A stretch of DNA of 64,000 nt, from positions 94,270,894-94,334,893 of the forward strand of contig NC_089228.1 in the NCBI RefSeq assembly GCF_963924675.1. Reading direction: 5' to 3'. Shown here one piece after another: positions 10,580 to 21,817 of this stretch. Each line of letters opens with the position of its first letter. Positions within the stretch are counted from its first letter, which is position 1. The notes under the pieces were generated by a model. It saw only the letters and a list, made by a program, of their open reading frames with translations. It did no database searches and had not been told where the DNA came from. The stretch comes from Phocoena phocoena (Eukaryota; Chordata; Mammalia; Artiodactyla; Phocoenidae). Both the position numbers and the translations under genes were made by a program.

Positions 10580-10790
10580 ACCTCCGTGACCCTGTGCCGC
10601 TCCATTTCCCTTACACTTCATGACTCCTCTTTTGAGGCCCCCTTTGTTTGCTTGTCCTTCCTCGTGTTTTCTTTAACCTGGCATAGCCCAACCTTCTGCC
10701 ATCAATCCTCCTATTTTTCACCCTCTTCCTCCAAAAGCATCCCGTACCTCATATATGCAGATGACTGTTGTCGGGTAGTCTACACACTTC
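10580..10790 (+). mobile_element. L2 LINE, internal fragment (probable)
   Basis: C/T-rich sequence ending in 'catatatgcagatgactg', close to the L2 segment 'ctatgctgatgactccca'. It has the same orientation as the L2 3' region that resumes after the MLT1 LTR at 11108-11470. Confidence 0.45.
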
Positions 10791-11107
10791 CAATAGCTGA
10801 AGGACTCATCCTCATTCTAAAAGCAACTCTGCCCCAGTGTAACCCAGAGAAACAAGAGACTCATGTGGTCCAGTCTAGAAGGGACTGCTGAATTTTGGGA
10901 AACTGTCTAGCCTCCAAAGGAACATAAAAATAACGCAAATCCTATATTCACATTTTCAAAGACCATCAAAAAAGGAATCTTAGCACAGAGTAAACAGCAA
11001 TTGGTTCTTCTCCTACTTGACTCTCTATCCCAACCTCCCCCCAAATTATTCAGAGACTCTTACTCTCCAAATTCTAGAAAATTCTTCATCCCTTCCCTTT
11101 ATTCCTT
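10791..11107. other. Diverged sequence between L2 pieces
   Basis: Pyrimidine-rich stretches such as 'actctctatcccaacctcccccc' may be decayed L2. No gene was recognised. Confidence 0.4.
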
Positions 11108-11470
11108 ACTCTGAATATTTGTGTCCTCCCCAAAATTTGTACGTGGAAACCTAATCACAGCGGTTTTGTGAGGGTATTTGGAGGTGGGGCCTTTGGGAGG
11201 TGATTAGGTCATGAGGGTAGAGCCCTCATGAATGAGATTAGTGTCTTTAGACAAGAGACCCCAGAGAGCTCCCTCCCCTCTTCTGCCACATGAGGTTATA
11301 GTGAGAAGAGGGACATCTATGAACCAGGAAGCAGGTTCTCACCAGACGCCTAATCTGCTGGTGCCTTGACCCTGGACATCTTGGCCTCCGGAACTATGAG
11401 AAATGAATTTCTGTTGTTTTTAAGCCACCTGTATGGTATTTTGTTACAGCTGCCCGAATGAACTAAGACA
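11108..11470 (+). mobile_element. MLT1 solo LTR (ERVL-MaLR)
   Basis: Nearly complete LTR: 'ctgaatatttgtgtcc', 'ggaggtggggcctttggg', 'aggtgattaggtcatgaggg', 'gaaccaggaagcaggttctc', 'cctccggaactatgag', 'atttctgttgtttttaagcc', ending 'cgaatgaactaagaca'. No internal retroviral sequence follows, so it is a solo LTR or fragment. It splits L2 sequence of the same orientation, so it is probably the younger of the two. Confidence 0.88.
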
Positions 11471-11471
11471 G

Positions 11472-12215
11472 AAACTCTAGATTCTCTTCTCTTTTTTCCA
11501 GCTGATATCCTGTTTGTCGTCAACTTTTCTAGATCCTATTGCAGAAATGTCACTTGGCCTTGCTCCTTTTCTCTCTTGCCACTGTCAAAGCCTTGCTTCA
11601 GGTCTTCCTCAGATCTTGGTAGGGCTGCTTCAGAGTCTATTAGCTGGTGTCCCCAACACTCATCTCTCTCACTTCCAATCTGCCACTGACACGCTGCTCC
11701 TGAGAGCAGGGCTGGTCACCTCACTCTGTTGCTTGACAATTGCTCATGGCCCCCCAGTGTGTCCATGGCTCCCCTTGCTTTGGCATTCACAGCCCTTCCT
11801 ATTGTCTTCCCTTCAGGTTGCTTCTCACTCTCCTCAGTGACCCTGGGCACTCTGGCTGTATCACAGGGTCTGTTTACCGTTCCTCAACGTTCCCTGCCCT
11901 TTCTCTCTTTGATCCTTTTGTTCAGGATGTTTTGATTCCTTGGAATGCACAGTGCGCCTGCCTATCTGGGCGGCTCCTACCGATTCATGTAGGTGGAGCC
12001 TCCTTGCTACCTTCTCCCTGAGAGCACCCTCATTGCTGTTCCCCAAGCCCGGGCTCAAAGCACGTGCCCCCCACTTTGTTCTCACAAGAATTTGTCCACA
12101 CCTGTCTTATGTCACTCACCACACTCTGTCTTTTCTCTTCCATTGTAGAAGCTCAAGAACAGGGGCATTATCCATTTTGGGAAATCTCCAGTAGCTAACA
12201 GGCAGAAGTTGCTAC
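11472..12215 (+). mobile_element. L2 LINE 3' region
   Basis: The order is that of the L2 3' half: 'ccaatctgccactgacacgctg', 'ttgcttgacaattgctcatggcc', 'ttccttggaatgcacagtgcgcctg', 'ttgtagaagctcaagaacagggg' and a tail of 'gctacataaatgatg'. The 93- and 108-codon frames inside it are not host genes. Confidence 0.65.
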
Positions 12216-12629
12216 ATAAATGATGTCTTATTCACACGGAACAAATGAGTGTTTGCTCAACCTGAGCACGCCTCGTCATCATATCATGGCATGTAGGCTA
12301 AAGGAGCCTCTGATTCCTGCTTAAAAGGAGATAGAAGAGTTTCCCTCTCAACTCAGGTATCCAGCCTAGCAGCTAGGCTGCGTGAGTGAGACAGTGGAAG
12401 GGACTTACTGGTATAAAAAGACTCAGCTGAGTCAAATCTGCTGTGCACCTGCTATTTACTCGGTTGTAAACAAGCCTGCTACATGTGAAAATAGAGATTG
12501 ACAAAGCAGATGTATTAGTGTATTTAGTCGCTTTGTAAAATAAATCACCTTCCCATCTGTTCCTCTTCCGTCTTCAGTACCATGACCTGGAAGACACAAA
12601 GGAAACAGTCCTACCAAGTCTGGTAGATC
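12216..12629. other. No gene or repeat recognised
   Basis: Unique-looking sequence. A palindromic 'actcagctgagt' (12421-12432) is present. The nearby 'acttac' (minus-strand GTAAGT) lacks a matching acceptor. Confidence 0.45.
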
Positions 12630-12900
12630 CTTTGTCCTAAAATCTCACTAAATTGACTACTTTTCTCCATCTTGGCTGCCCATGCGCTGTGCAGGCCACT
12701 TTCATCTTGCTTCTAGATTATTGTAATCCCTCTATCTTCAGGCCTCAGTTGAGATAGCACTTCCTTTCAACAGTTCTCTCCCCTCTAAGACCGGATTAAG
12801 TGGCTTGCCTGTATACTCTTCTACACTATACTGCAACCATCTTAACTTTTCTGTTTCGCCCGTCAGACTGCATGTTACTCTCATTGTCATCATGTAAGAA
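12630..12900 (+). mobile_element. L2 LINE fragment (probable)
   Basis: 'gcttctagattattgtaatccctctatc', 'gagatagcacttcctttcaacagttctctcccc' and 'tatactcttctacactatactgc' follow the L2 3' consensus order in a diverged copy. Confidence 0.5.
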
Positions 12901-13129
12901 GTATGTGGGAAATTGTTATTACACAAAGGAACTATTGATACAAGGGTAGGGGTCAAAATATTTTGAACGCATATCTTTTTTGATCATATCTACTCATTGG
13001 TGTAAGGCACTTTTGCATTTTGGTATAAAAAAACAGCCTATTTAGTGAATTGAACTTAACTGGCTTAGGAAATAGGTCTTTTCTTTCTTTCTTTGCCTTT
13101 GACTTTTCAACACAGATTAGGATTTGCCT

Positions 13130-13245
13130 AACCTAACATGTACTGAGAGTTATGTCTCAGGCATGGGGCTAGGTGCCTATACTAGATCTGTCTCTCTCGC
13201 AGTTTTTCATCAGTTAGTTGGGGGTAATAACTGGGTCTGTTAGCA
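13130..13245 (-). mobile_element. MIR fragment, reverse orientation (probable)
   Basis: 'tgtactgagagttatgtctcaggcatggggctaggtgcc' corresponds to the antisense MIR tail 'tactgagcacctactatgtgccaggcactgtgctaggcgc'. Partial and diverged. Confidence 0.45.
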
Positions 13246-14474
13246 AGTGGTACCGTAAAAACTGGATTTCCATCTTGAAAGAGTGTGCTTCCCTTAGCAG
13301 CTGGGTTTTCACTAGAAAGGTATTCCTTCCCTGGAAAGACTAAGCCAGGTGTTACCAGTGGTTTTGAGGTCTCCTAATTGATACACATCTCCCCACCCAT
13401 CCGTTCATGAGGGCTTCCAAATGCTCAGGAGAAATCCTCAAGTTTTACATTTTTAAAGAAATAAGGTCAAATGTTATATTTCTAAACCCTTTACAAGCCA
13501 CTCCCAACAGCATACCTCTTCCTTTCTATCCATGTGATGACTTCCAGCAACTTGATTCTGCTTTCAAATTGAATGGGAGGAATTTTTATGAGATTCTGAG
13601 GAGATGAAGTAGCTTCTCAAAATTAAAAGTCAATTTGAAAGAAAAGACTCCATTAGAAATAGCACTAGAGACAAAACAGGGTCTCTAAAAAGTGATGTTT
13701 TCATACAGGAGAGTGAAAATCAAGTCCTGACTTTCTCTCCTCTCATTTAACCGTGGGTGAAATCTCCTGGATGTTTGCAGTCATCAGTCTAAGATCCGTG
13801 CGATCGAGCTGTCCAATCTCTGCTCGCCTGGCAGAAGCTTCAAAGGTTAAGAAGATACTTAGAAGAAGACTCCGTGGCCCCAGGAAACTGGGACCTGGAA
13901 GCAGGATATCAGTTGACAGCTCTTGCGAGCCACTGAGACATTGCAGAGGGAAGGAGAAAATGTCCTTCCTCCTTCCTTCATCAAATCATGTAAAACAAAT
14001 TGGAACAAGATGCTCCCTGTTCGGATGATGTGGGTGAAAAGCACCTGTCACGGAAGACATGAGCTGAGTGAGATCTGAAAAGATTGCTCACAGGGCAGAG
14101 AAAGAGGAGACAGGAGCCAGAGCAGCGTCAGCAAAGGGAGGGAAGGAAGAGCCTGCGTGAAGTGATGAGAGAGGTCTGGTGGTGAGACCAGCAGGTGTGT
14201 GAAAGGGGGTGGGGGAGGCCGAACCCGAAGTGAGATGGGCATCCATGACTCCTCTGACCTCAGGAGACCCTGATGAACAGAACATCATTCCCTGTGGTGA
14301 TAAGATACTAGAAGACCAGAAAGAATTTGGAGCTGGGGCCATGTCAAGTTCACTCCCTTTTTTTCAGTAAGTTTATCTGGTTGGGGCCAGAGCACACAGA
14401 GTGTGGACCCTAGAGATGCTGGGGAGAGCTGAACTGATGGTGCACTGAGACAAAGACACCTTTGTAGGAGTCAG
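13246..14474. other. No gene recognised; purine-rich in the second half
   Basis: A plus-strand frame of 91 codons (13753-14028) has no domain and no good splice sites. Bases 14060-14240 are G/A-rich. Confidence 0.45.
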
Positions 14475-14887
14475 TGTTATAGGTTGAGCTGGGTGCCCCC
14501 TGCATTTCATATGTTGAAGTCCTAACCCCTAGTATTTCAGAGTATGACCTTGTTTGGAGGTAGGGTCTTTACAGAGGCAATCAAATTAAAGTGAGGTCAT
14601 TAGAGTGGGCCCTAATCCAGAACGATAGATGTCTTTATAGGAAGGGAACATTTGGCTATGGAGACATACACAGGGAGAATGCAGTATGAGCATAAACATG
14701 GCCGTGTGCAAACCAAAGACAGAGGCACGAAACACATCCTTTCCTCACGGCCCTCAGAAGGAAGCAACTCTGCCAAAACCTGGATGTCGGACTTTTAGAC
14801 CCCAGAGCTGTGGGATGATACATTTCTGTTGTTCAAGCCACCCCATTGGTAGTGCTTAGTTGCATCAGCCACAGCAAACCAATACAG
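14475..14887 (+). mobile_element. MLT1 LTR (ERVL-MaLR)
   Basis: 'tgttataggttgagctgggtgcccc', 'catatgttgaagtcctaacccctag', 'gaggtcattagagtgggccctaatcc', 'gatgtctttataggaa', 'gtgggatgatacatttctgttgttcaagcc' and a terminal 'aaaccaatacag' give the full MLT1 order. Solo LTR. Confidence 0.88.
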
Positions 14888-16099
14888 CTGGCCAGTGCCA
14901 GTGTCTCTTCTTTCCTTCAGGAGAGCATAGAGAAGAGAAGAAAAGGATTCTTGAGACTCTGCAAAGCAAGGTGGTTTTATTCTAGAATAATACCTGGAAA
15001 GCCCAGTGGTGTTTTTATCAATGAAACAACTGGCCCATATCTCAGCTGATGCAGTGATCTCTGTCATTTTAACAAGCAGTGTTTGTTGGCCCACAATAAT
15101 TGTGCATTAGCCTCATGATTTGTTGTCAACTGGCTAAATAATCTAGCAGACAAATGTCAGTTCCGTGCCTGTTTGCAGAAAAACACCAGTGAGCTCGGCT
15201 GAGAGGCAGTGAGTGAGAAAGTCTTCCTTGAGTTTCCTGTAGGTTCTATGGCTGGTCTCCCTGTGTCTCTAGTCACTTCTGGTTGTGAGGTTGGAGAAGG
15301 ATCCAAGGGGTGGGACCAAAAAGATTGCCTAAGAGGCTCCCTCTCTTTACTGGGCTGAATGGCATCTCTTCACTGTATTCCCTTCCATTTGAAGAGGACA
15401 TAATATTAGGGAGAGAGCAAGCATTCATGTTTCCTTTATTGTTAACGTGATACCTTGAAAGTGTTGTTGTTCTTTCTTTCCTTTTCCTTTCCTCCTAAAA
15501 AACATGTGGAAAGTATGAATGCCAATTAGGATACAATTATCCTAATAGTGAATCAGTTCACTGGATGTGCCAAATTGATGCTCACCGTAGGAGTGACCTG
15601 GTAACAGCATAATAAACTATTTGTAGGAGAAATGTTAGAGAAGGGAGGAGAGTGAGCCAGCGCATGGGTTGGAGAAGACCCACGAATGTGTGCATGTCCA
15701 CACTGAATTTGGGCATGCCCCATTCCCTCTTTTGTTGACATATCCATTGAAGCCTTCACCTTTTTCAGTGGCTGCTTTCTCTAAGGAGGTATCTTACACT
15801 CAACATTTTTTCTAGGTCTCAGGTGCAGTTGTGTGTTTCCTGTCTGTACAGCTTAGTGAGGTCCCACAATGCTTGAGATCTCAATAGAGCTATTGGAACA
15901 GTCAGTCAAAGTAATAAAAAAGGGAGAAAGTGTTAGATGGGAACCAAAGGTAAAGAGACATGCCTAAAGGCAAGGAGCCCTGTAGAGGTGGGTGGTTTTC
16001 CATCGTGTTGTGTTACTCAAATATCCTCTTCCAGTGGTCCTCCCAAATTGTTCATACAAAAGACCTTTCCACCCATCAGAGAGAGGTCCCTACAAACCT
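14888..16099. other. No gene or repeat recognised
   Basis: Only short chance frames (at most 99 codons). A pyrimidine-rich run 'gttctttctttccttttcctttcc' lies near 15470. Confidence 0.45.
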
Positions 16100-16790
16100 A
16101 ACTTTTTGGAGTTAGGCTAACCTGAGTTAGAATCTCAGATCCACCATTTTCTAGCTTTGTGAACTTGGGCAAGTTGTTTTTAACCTCTTGAGTCTCAGTG
16201 TTCTTAATCTTCAATCTTAACCTTCAGCTTTAACCTCAACCTTGAAATGGACATAAAACCCATCAACAGCAAAGTGAAAAAATAACTGTGGCATATTCAT
16301 ATAATGGAATATTCTACAGCTGTGAGGATGGGAAATCTACAACTACACACAACGCACAATACAATTATGTAACACAACTACACAAAACAATATGGATGAA
16401 TCTCACAAACAAAATGTTGAAGGGAAGAAGCCAGAAAGAAAAGGGTACATATTGTACAATGCCACTTAGATAAAGTTCAAAGACTGGTGAAACAAAGTTT
16501 TGTTATTCGAAGTTGTGCAAGTGGTTACCCTTGAGGGGGTGTGATTGGGCAGGGGCAGGAGAGGGCTGGAGGTGTCTTGTCTCTGGTTCTGGGTGGTGAT
16601 TACTTGGGTGTGTTCAGTTTGTGAAATGTACTGAGTTTCGTACTTAAAAATGTGTGTGCTTTTCTGTATATGTGTTATACCTAGCTCATAGAGAGGTGAG
16701 GATTAGCTGAAATAACAAGTGAAAAGTACCTATAGCCATAGTAAGTGCTTAGCAATTGGTTATTACTATTCTTGTTATCCCGATGAAAGC
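16100..16790 (+). mobile_element. MIR SINE split by an L1M tail
   Basis: Left part (16100-16261): 'tagaatctcagatccaccattttctagctttgtgaacttgggcaagttg'. Right part (about 16680-16790): 'acctagctcatagagaggtgaggatt', 'gtaagtgcttagcaattggttattactattcttg'. Together these make one nearly complete MIR opened by the L1 fragment between them. Confidence 0.75.
16262..16679 (+). mobile_element. L1M 3' end inserted in a MIR
   Basis: 'gtggcatattcatataatggaatattctacag' followed by 'caatatggatgaatctcacaaac' and 'gccacttagataaagttcaaag' is the end of L1 ORF2 and the start of the 3' UTR. 'ggttacccttgagggggtg' and 'gtgtgtgcttttctgtatatgtgttatac' complete the tail. 5'-truncated, with no intact frame. Confidence 0.75.
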
Positions 16791-17794
16791 CTTGGTGACA
16801 GATGTAGTTCCCGTTACATCTCGGTATGCCTGTGACACTCCAGGGTTTTTAAAGAGGAAGGCATATAAAGTGCCCAGTTCTTCATCAGAGGCAAACCCCT
16901 TTGCATCGTGTCTCATCCAGAGGCATGCATCCAAGTGGGGGACAAAAATAAGGAAAAAAAGTCGGCCCGAGTACCCTGATTAAAAAAAAGACAATACAAA
17001 ACAAAGACCAACTCTGTGTCCTCCTGAGTGTGCAAAATAACTTGGCAGAAAGAGTAGGCTGGTTTCTGCTCTTTTTAAACTGGTTTACTTCTGCTCGTTT
17101 CCTCCTTGGATAAAAATAGCAGTTTAATCTATTGACACATTAAAGCCTTTCAAAGTACTAACCCCATTTGGAGCTGTTACCCTTCATTGTTGATTTTCTG
17201 TACTACAGATGTTTCTGGCATAATGTATGCTCCAGAATGTCCTCTGTCAGCTCAGTAAAGAAGACAAACGGCAGACTGATCTTGAAAACAGGGCCTCTCC
17301 AGAAACCGGCTGACATAAGCTCAGTTGGCCTTCACCCCACATAAAGATTTTAATAAACAAACCTCGCTGGTCAGCATCTTAACTCCTGCATATTGAAACA
17401 TATCACATGCTTTCTGCTCTCTTCACAGTTTGCAGCTTTTGCACAAAACAGGTTCTGGGTTAACAGAATGTAACGAGTCTGAACAGGGGGAAAATGCCTC
17501 TTCTCTGCAGGCCATGAGAGAGCCACGGTGTGAGAACATTAAACAGTGGGCCTGCAGCGTGACCCCAAGTTCAGGTCCGACGGCTCAGAACTGCAACTTC
17601 TGCCCCTGAGTCAGCACCAAGAACCAGGAGGGCCATTGTGGACCTATTTTTGCCCCACCGATCTCCCCACGTGTGTCTCTGTCTAGTCCCCCCTCTCCTC
17701 TTTCCCATCCATGCTGCCTTGGAGCCTCACCTGCCTTTCTGTCTTTTCACTCAACTACCAAGCATGTTTGTCTGGCTCGTGAGTCAGGCTCCCT
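16791..17794. other. Unique-looking DNA with a possible conserved block
   Basis: No gene recognised. The AT-rich segment 17080-17260 is listed separately. The 3' part is pyrimidine-rich. Confidence 0.45.
17080..17260. promoter_or_regulatory. Candidate conserved non-coding block
   Basis: AT-rich, non-repetitive sequence with 'aaactggtttacttctgctcg', 'gataaaaatagcagtttaatc' and 'cattgttgattttctg'. No coding potential. The call rests on composition alone. Confidence 0.2.
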
Positions 17795-17797
17795 CTA

Positions 17798-18012
17798 TTC
17801 CAGTCCTGGCTTGGCACTTAAGACCTCTGTGACTTCAAACATCTCTCTTAACTTTTCTTAGCCTTGGATGTCTCATCTGTAAAATGAGGATCATAGTGGA
17901 CCTACCTCATAGGGCTCTTATGAGGGTTGAATGTGGTCGTGTATGCGAAGCTCTTAGAACAGTGCGTGGCCAGCGCATAGTACGTGCTCAGTAAGTGATG
18001 GGTGTTATTCAG
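17798..18012 (+). mobile_element. MIR SINE, nearly complete
   Basis: Contains 'agtcctggcttggcacttaagacc', 'gatgtctcatctgtaaaatgaggatcatagt', 'acctacctcatagggctcttatgagggttgaatg', 'gctcttagaacagtgcgtgg' and 'catagtacgtgctcagtaagtg'. This is the best-preserved MIR in the window. Confidence 0.9.
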
Positions 18013-18098
18013 TTCCGTTCCGCCTCTGCCTCCATCCACATGTGCATAGTCCCTTCTCACACGCAAATTAGAGAGAAAAACCCATCATCCAGAGGTTA

Positions 18099-18419
18099 CA
18101 GGCATACCTCGTTTTATTGCACTCCGCTTTATTGTGCTTCGTAGACACTGCGGTTTTTACACATTGGAGGTTTGTGGCAACCCCGCCTTGTCAGATGATG
18201 GTTAGTATTTTTTAGCAATAAAATATTTTAAAATTAAGGTATATACATCATTTTTGTTAGATGTGATGCGATTGTACACTTAATAGACTACGCTATGGTG
18301 TAAACATAGCTTTTATATGCACCAGGAAACCAAAAAGTTCGTGTGCCTTGCTTTATTGCGATACTTGCTTTATTGTGGTGGCCTGGAACCGAATCCACAA
18401 TATCTCCAAGGTCTGCCTG
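18099..18419 (+). mobile_element. Tigger1 (pogo) internally deleted copy
   Basis: It opens 'caggcatacctcgttttattgcact' and closes '...ccaaggtctgcctg', with TA on both flanks (18097-18098 and 18420-18421). 'gaggtttgtggcaaccc' and 'gctttattgcgatacttgc' are Tigger1 terminal segments. The 2.4-kb autonomous interior with its transposase is missing. Confidence 0.93.
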
Positions 18420-18486
18420 TAGTTAATTGGATTCAGGGAGTTTTAAAATAGAAACATTAATTCTTAAATTAAGAGCAGAGTTGAGC

Positions 18487-18712
18487 TAGTGGTTTTCTCA
18501 ACTTTGGCAGCCCTATTTGAAATTTGGGGCCAGATAATCATTGTGATGGGGGGCTGTCTTGTGTAGGGTGTTTAGCAGCATCCCTGAGTTCTGCCCACTA
18601 CCTGCCAGTAACGCTACAGCCCCACCCTCCCCTAAGACAATCAAAAGTATCTTCAGACATTGCCAAGTGTCTCCTGGGGGGCAGAAGGCTCTTGCCTGGT
18701 TGAGAACCACTG
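18487..18712 (-). mobile_element. MER20 (hAT-Charlie)
   Basis: Starts 'tagtggttttctcaactttgg' and ends 'cctggttgagaaccactgg'. The interior has 'atttggggccagataatc', 'gtttagcagcatccctgag' and 'cttcagacattgccaagtgt'. This is a second MER20, homologous to the copy at 7302. Confidence 0.9.
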
Positions 18713-19544
18713 GCTAGATCAAGACTCCAACTGTAAGCTGTAGCTAGAAGGCGTAATAAATGAACTGGGGAGAGAGCAGCAGAGTGAGTTAGCCTAAGAC
18801 AAGTGCCTTCCTTACCTTTCCATGGAGGTTCTTAGAATTTCTAACAGATAGGAGTGGAAGTCAGATTCAAGACCCTGCTGACCTATGTTGGTCCACAGGC
18901 GTCTTCCTATTTTTATCCCCGATGCCTTGCTGAAAACTTCCATCTCACAGGGATGTGTGAAAGTCGAACAATAGAAGAGGAGGGATTCCATCCCCAGCAG
19001 GCTGTGAAAAGGATCAGGTCTCTAGTCATACCTCTGCTTTCGGATCCACTCTTTGAAGACGTGTTTACGGCATTTCACAAGAGCTCCTTAGTGCTGTTAT
19101 TCTCCTTCACCAGTTTAACCCCAGTGCGTGTTTAGCCACATTGGGCTGCCCTGTTTCTAGCTTTGTCTTGATTGTGTTAAGTTTATGAGGATGACGTTTA
19201 AGTGCGTTCATTTTTCCATTTCTCCACTTATTTTTATAAAGCCATAGGGGCAAAGTGCAATAAAAATTTCAAATAATTGCAGAAACAGTGCTGTGCAGAT
19301 AAAAATGGCAACACTGACAAAACTCAACTCTCGGCTGACAGCACCGCCATGCACTAAGCTCAAAACGTTCATTTTTCAGCTGATTTATAAAGATCTGAAT
19401 TTGGCATACAAAAACTGGTGGAGAGAAGTCAGTGTAAACTGTGTGAGTGGACGGGGTAGAGAGTTTTCGATTTATGAAAGTTGAAAACTACTAGTAATGA
19501 TGACAAGGTGAAATATGGGCACTAGGTCACCGTGTATATTTTAT
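18713..19544. other. Unique-looking DNA, no gene recognised
   Basis: A 93-codon plus-strand frame (18854-19135) lies here without a donor site or a domain. The block 19180-19480 is listed separately. Confidence 0.5.
19180..19480. promoter_or_regulatory. Candidate conserved non-coding block
   Basis: Unique AT-rich sequence with long low-CpG runs typical of vertebrate non-coding elements: 'tttttataaagccatagggg', 'caataaaaatttcaaataattgc', 'tcagctgatttataaagatc' and 'ttggcatacaaaaactgg'. No repeat identity was seen. Confidence 0.3.
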
Positions 19545-19665
19545 CTTCTTAATTAGATCATAAGTTCTTCAAGGGGAAGAAAGGACTTTCAGAGAACGCT
19601 GCAGAATCCTCTTTAGTATGTGTGCAATAAACACTTACTAAATTCTAATTTAATGAGTAATGGGT
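19545..19665 (+). mobile_element. L2 LINE 3' terminus
   Basis: 'tagatcataagttcttcaagggg' (L2 'actgtgagctccttgaggg') and 'gtgtgcaataaacacttactaaattc' (L2 'gtgctcaataaatgtttgttgaatg') mark the 3' end. Confidence 0.65.
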
Positions 19666-19779
19666 GGAATAAAATTAATAGTTTCTTTAAGACAGGGATG
19701 CAATGCTTAAGGATTCCTTAAATTTTTATATCCAAAAGTACTTTGTGCCTGTTTAAGGAGTGTTGTATGTATTGTATAT

Positions 19780-19820
19780 AGATAAAGATACATAGATATC
19801 TATAGATAGATAGATAAATT
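19780..19820. repeat. (TAGA)n short microsatellite
   Basis: 'agatacatagatatctatagatagatagataaat' is a degenerate GATA/TAGA tract with an internal 'agatatct' palindrome. Confidence 0.7.
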
Positions 19821-19894
19821 GATCTCTACGTGTATCCATTGTAAAATGTAAATCTTTATTCATTAGTTTGCTGGTACTCATTTCCATCTTAATC

Positions 19895-20345
19895 AAGTTT
19901 CTCCTGGAAACTAACAACAGAGATCAGCTTGAACTGGTTTAAGCAAAAAAGAAGGTATAGGGAGGAGGTTGGAATGTTGCACAGGATCCAAGGGCTCATG
20001 AGGTCCTGGGGGGCCAGGAGGAGCCCAGAGAGGACTCTCTTTGTACCTCTGATCTTTGTTTTTCTCTGGCATCTGTCCCATTTTTCCCTCTCCAGACTGA
20101 CCTTCTCCGTCTGTAAAAATGCAGGAAGATGGCCTCTTTGTAGCTGTTGAGTTTATCTCTCTCTCCTCTAGCACCCAACCAGCCCAGTTAGCCTGGCGAT
20201 CTTCATCTCAGTTTCAGATTCCCAGGAGAGACAGTGTGATTGGTCCAGCTGGGGTCAAGGTCCATCCCTGCTCCAGTCGCTTATAACCAGTCTAATGGCG
20301 AGTGGAGAGGAGTCATGTGATTCAAACATGTCTTGGAGCTCAAGT
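19895..20345. mobile_element. Ancient interspersed repeat, family not named (copy A)
   Basis: 'gcttgaactggtttaagcaaaaaaga', then 'gtgtgattggtccagctggggtcaaggtccatccctg' and 'gagtcatgtgattc'. I know this layout ('aaactggcttaagcaaaaaagg ... gattggcccaacctgggtcacgtgcccatccctg') as a common old mammalian repeat but cannot name the family. A relative is at 63325-63620. Confidence 0.5.
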
Positions 20346-20683
20346 CTGTGGATGTGAGGTGTGATTTTCAGAAAAAGAAGATTAAATTGTCAAGGACAGA
20401 CAACCTCAAAGATGTATCACATGTATGTTTATAATGTATATTAGTGAAAGTCTGAAACATATGTCTAGCATTATTTTCTAGTTCAGTTGTCTTTTTCTTG
20501 CTACAACAAATTGGTAGATTTGAAGTATGTTTATCGACTAATCGATTCGTCTGAGAGATATGACCAGTTATAAAATGAAAGAAATTTGTGAGCTTTCAAA
20601 TTTCAAACCTGTGAGTTTGATAATAGTGTGACTTGGCCTTCTGGATCATGGGAATGTCATTTGTCCTTGAAAATGAAGTAAGG
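20346..20683. other. No gene or repeat recognised
   Basis: AT-rich unique-looking sequence. Confidence 0.45.
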
Positions 20684-21136
20684 TATATGAGCTTCCTAGT
20701 GCTGTAACAAATCACCACAATCTTGGGTGACCTTCAACAATAGAACTGTGTTCTCTCACAGCTCTGGAGGCCCAAAGTCCAAAATCAAGGTGTTGGCAGG
20801 GAATAGTGCTCCCTTGGAAGGTCCTAAGGGAGAATCCTTCCTTGTCTCTCCCAGCTTCTGGTGGCCCCAGGCATTCTTTGGCTGTAGCTGCATCATTCCA
20901 GTCTCTACCTCCATCTTCCAATGGCCTTTTCTTCTCCATGTGTCTCTCCTCTTTGTGACTCTTAGAAGGACACTTGTCCTTGGATTTAGGACCCACTTGG
21001 ACAATCCAGGACGATCTCCTCTCCAGATTCCTAAATTAGGCACATCTGCAAAGACCCTTTCGCCAAATAAGGTCCCATTCACAGGGTCCAGGGCATGGAC
21101 CTATCGTTATGGAGGCCTCCATTTAACCTGCTACAT
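20684..21136 (-). mobile_element. MLT1 LTR, reverse orientation
   Basis: Antisense order: 'cttcctagtgctgtaacaaatcacc', 'cacagctctggaggcccaaagtccaaaatcaagg', 'cttctggtggccccaggc', 'gactcttagaaggacacttgtcc' and 'gcaaagaccctttcgccaaataagg'. The 138- and 108-codon frames across it are by-products. Confidence 0.85.
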
Positions 21137-21817
21137 AAGGTAAAAATGAACTGACCAATAGACCCTCTTGTACTTTGGTCTTATTTTGCCCACATCTTGC
21201 TTAGGGCAGTGCTGTCTGAGAGGTGGCAGCCGCACTGGTGAACCTGAGATTTGGAACCCCTGTCCTGGGGCAGGAGTGGGAGGTGGAGGGACACAGTGGA
21301 CACAGTCTGGGGCAGCAGGACCCTGTGGGCTGGTCACCCTAGGCTGATGAACAGTACTTCATGCTGACATTTTCCTAAGTGAGATCTGTAGACATGATTC
21401 ACCACCTGCATTTCTCTCTGTTCTTTGAAGGATGGGATTTCTTGCTTTTTCAGGTAGACAGAATTAGGAAGGGGAAATGGATTAGAACGAATTTTTGTGG
21501 CAAACTCACTTGCATGATGGAACCCAGTATCTGGCTGGGGTCACCCTGATCTTTAAGAGCTGAAGAAGGTCAGCATAAATCATCTTCTTTTAGCTAAAGT
21601 ATAAGCGGGGAGAAACTGGGAGTCAGCCAGGTCAATCCCCTTCGTAATATTTCTCAGCTGTACGAGCAGGTGTGTGGAGGTATTCTCCTTTGTTGTACTG
21701 AGGATATTATAACAATTATTTTTATTTGTCAAAATATTACCCTTAGGACTTAACACGAGTCGTTCTTTAGAGCAGAGATTGGAATCTGTAACAGAGCGTT
21801 TTCCAACTGCCGCTTAC
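21137..21817. other. No gene or repeat recognised
   Basis: Lies directly downstream, in minus-strand sense, of the exon candidate at 21818-22039. I found no following exon with good acceptor and donor here. Confidence 0.45.

Noticed and set aside
18854..19135. 93-codon plus-strand frame in non-repeat DNA
   Set aside because: No donor at its end, no recognisable domain, and the open stretch is within chance length.
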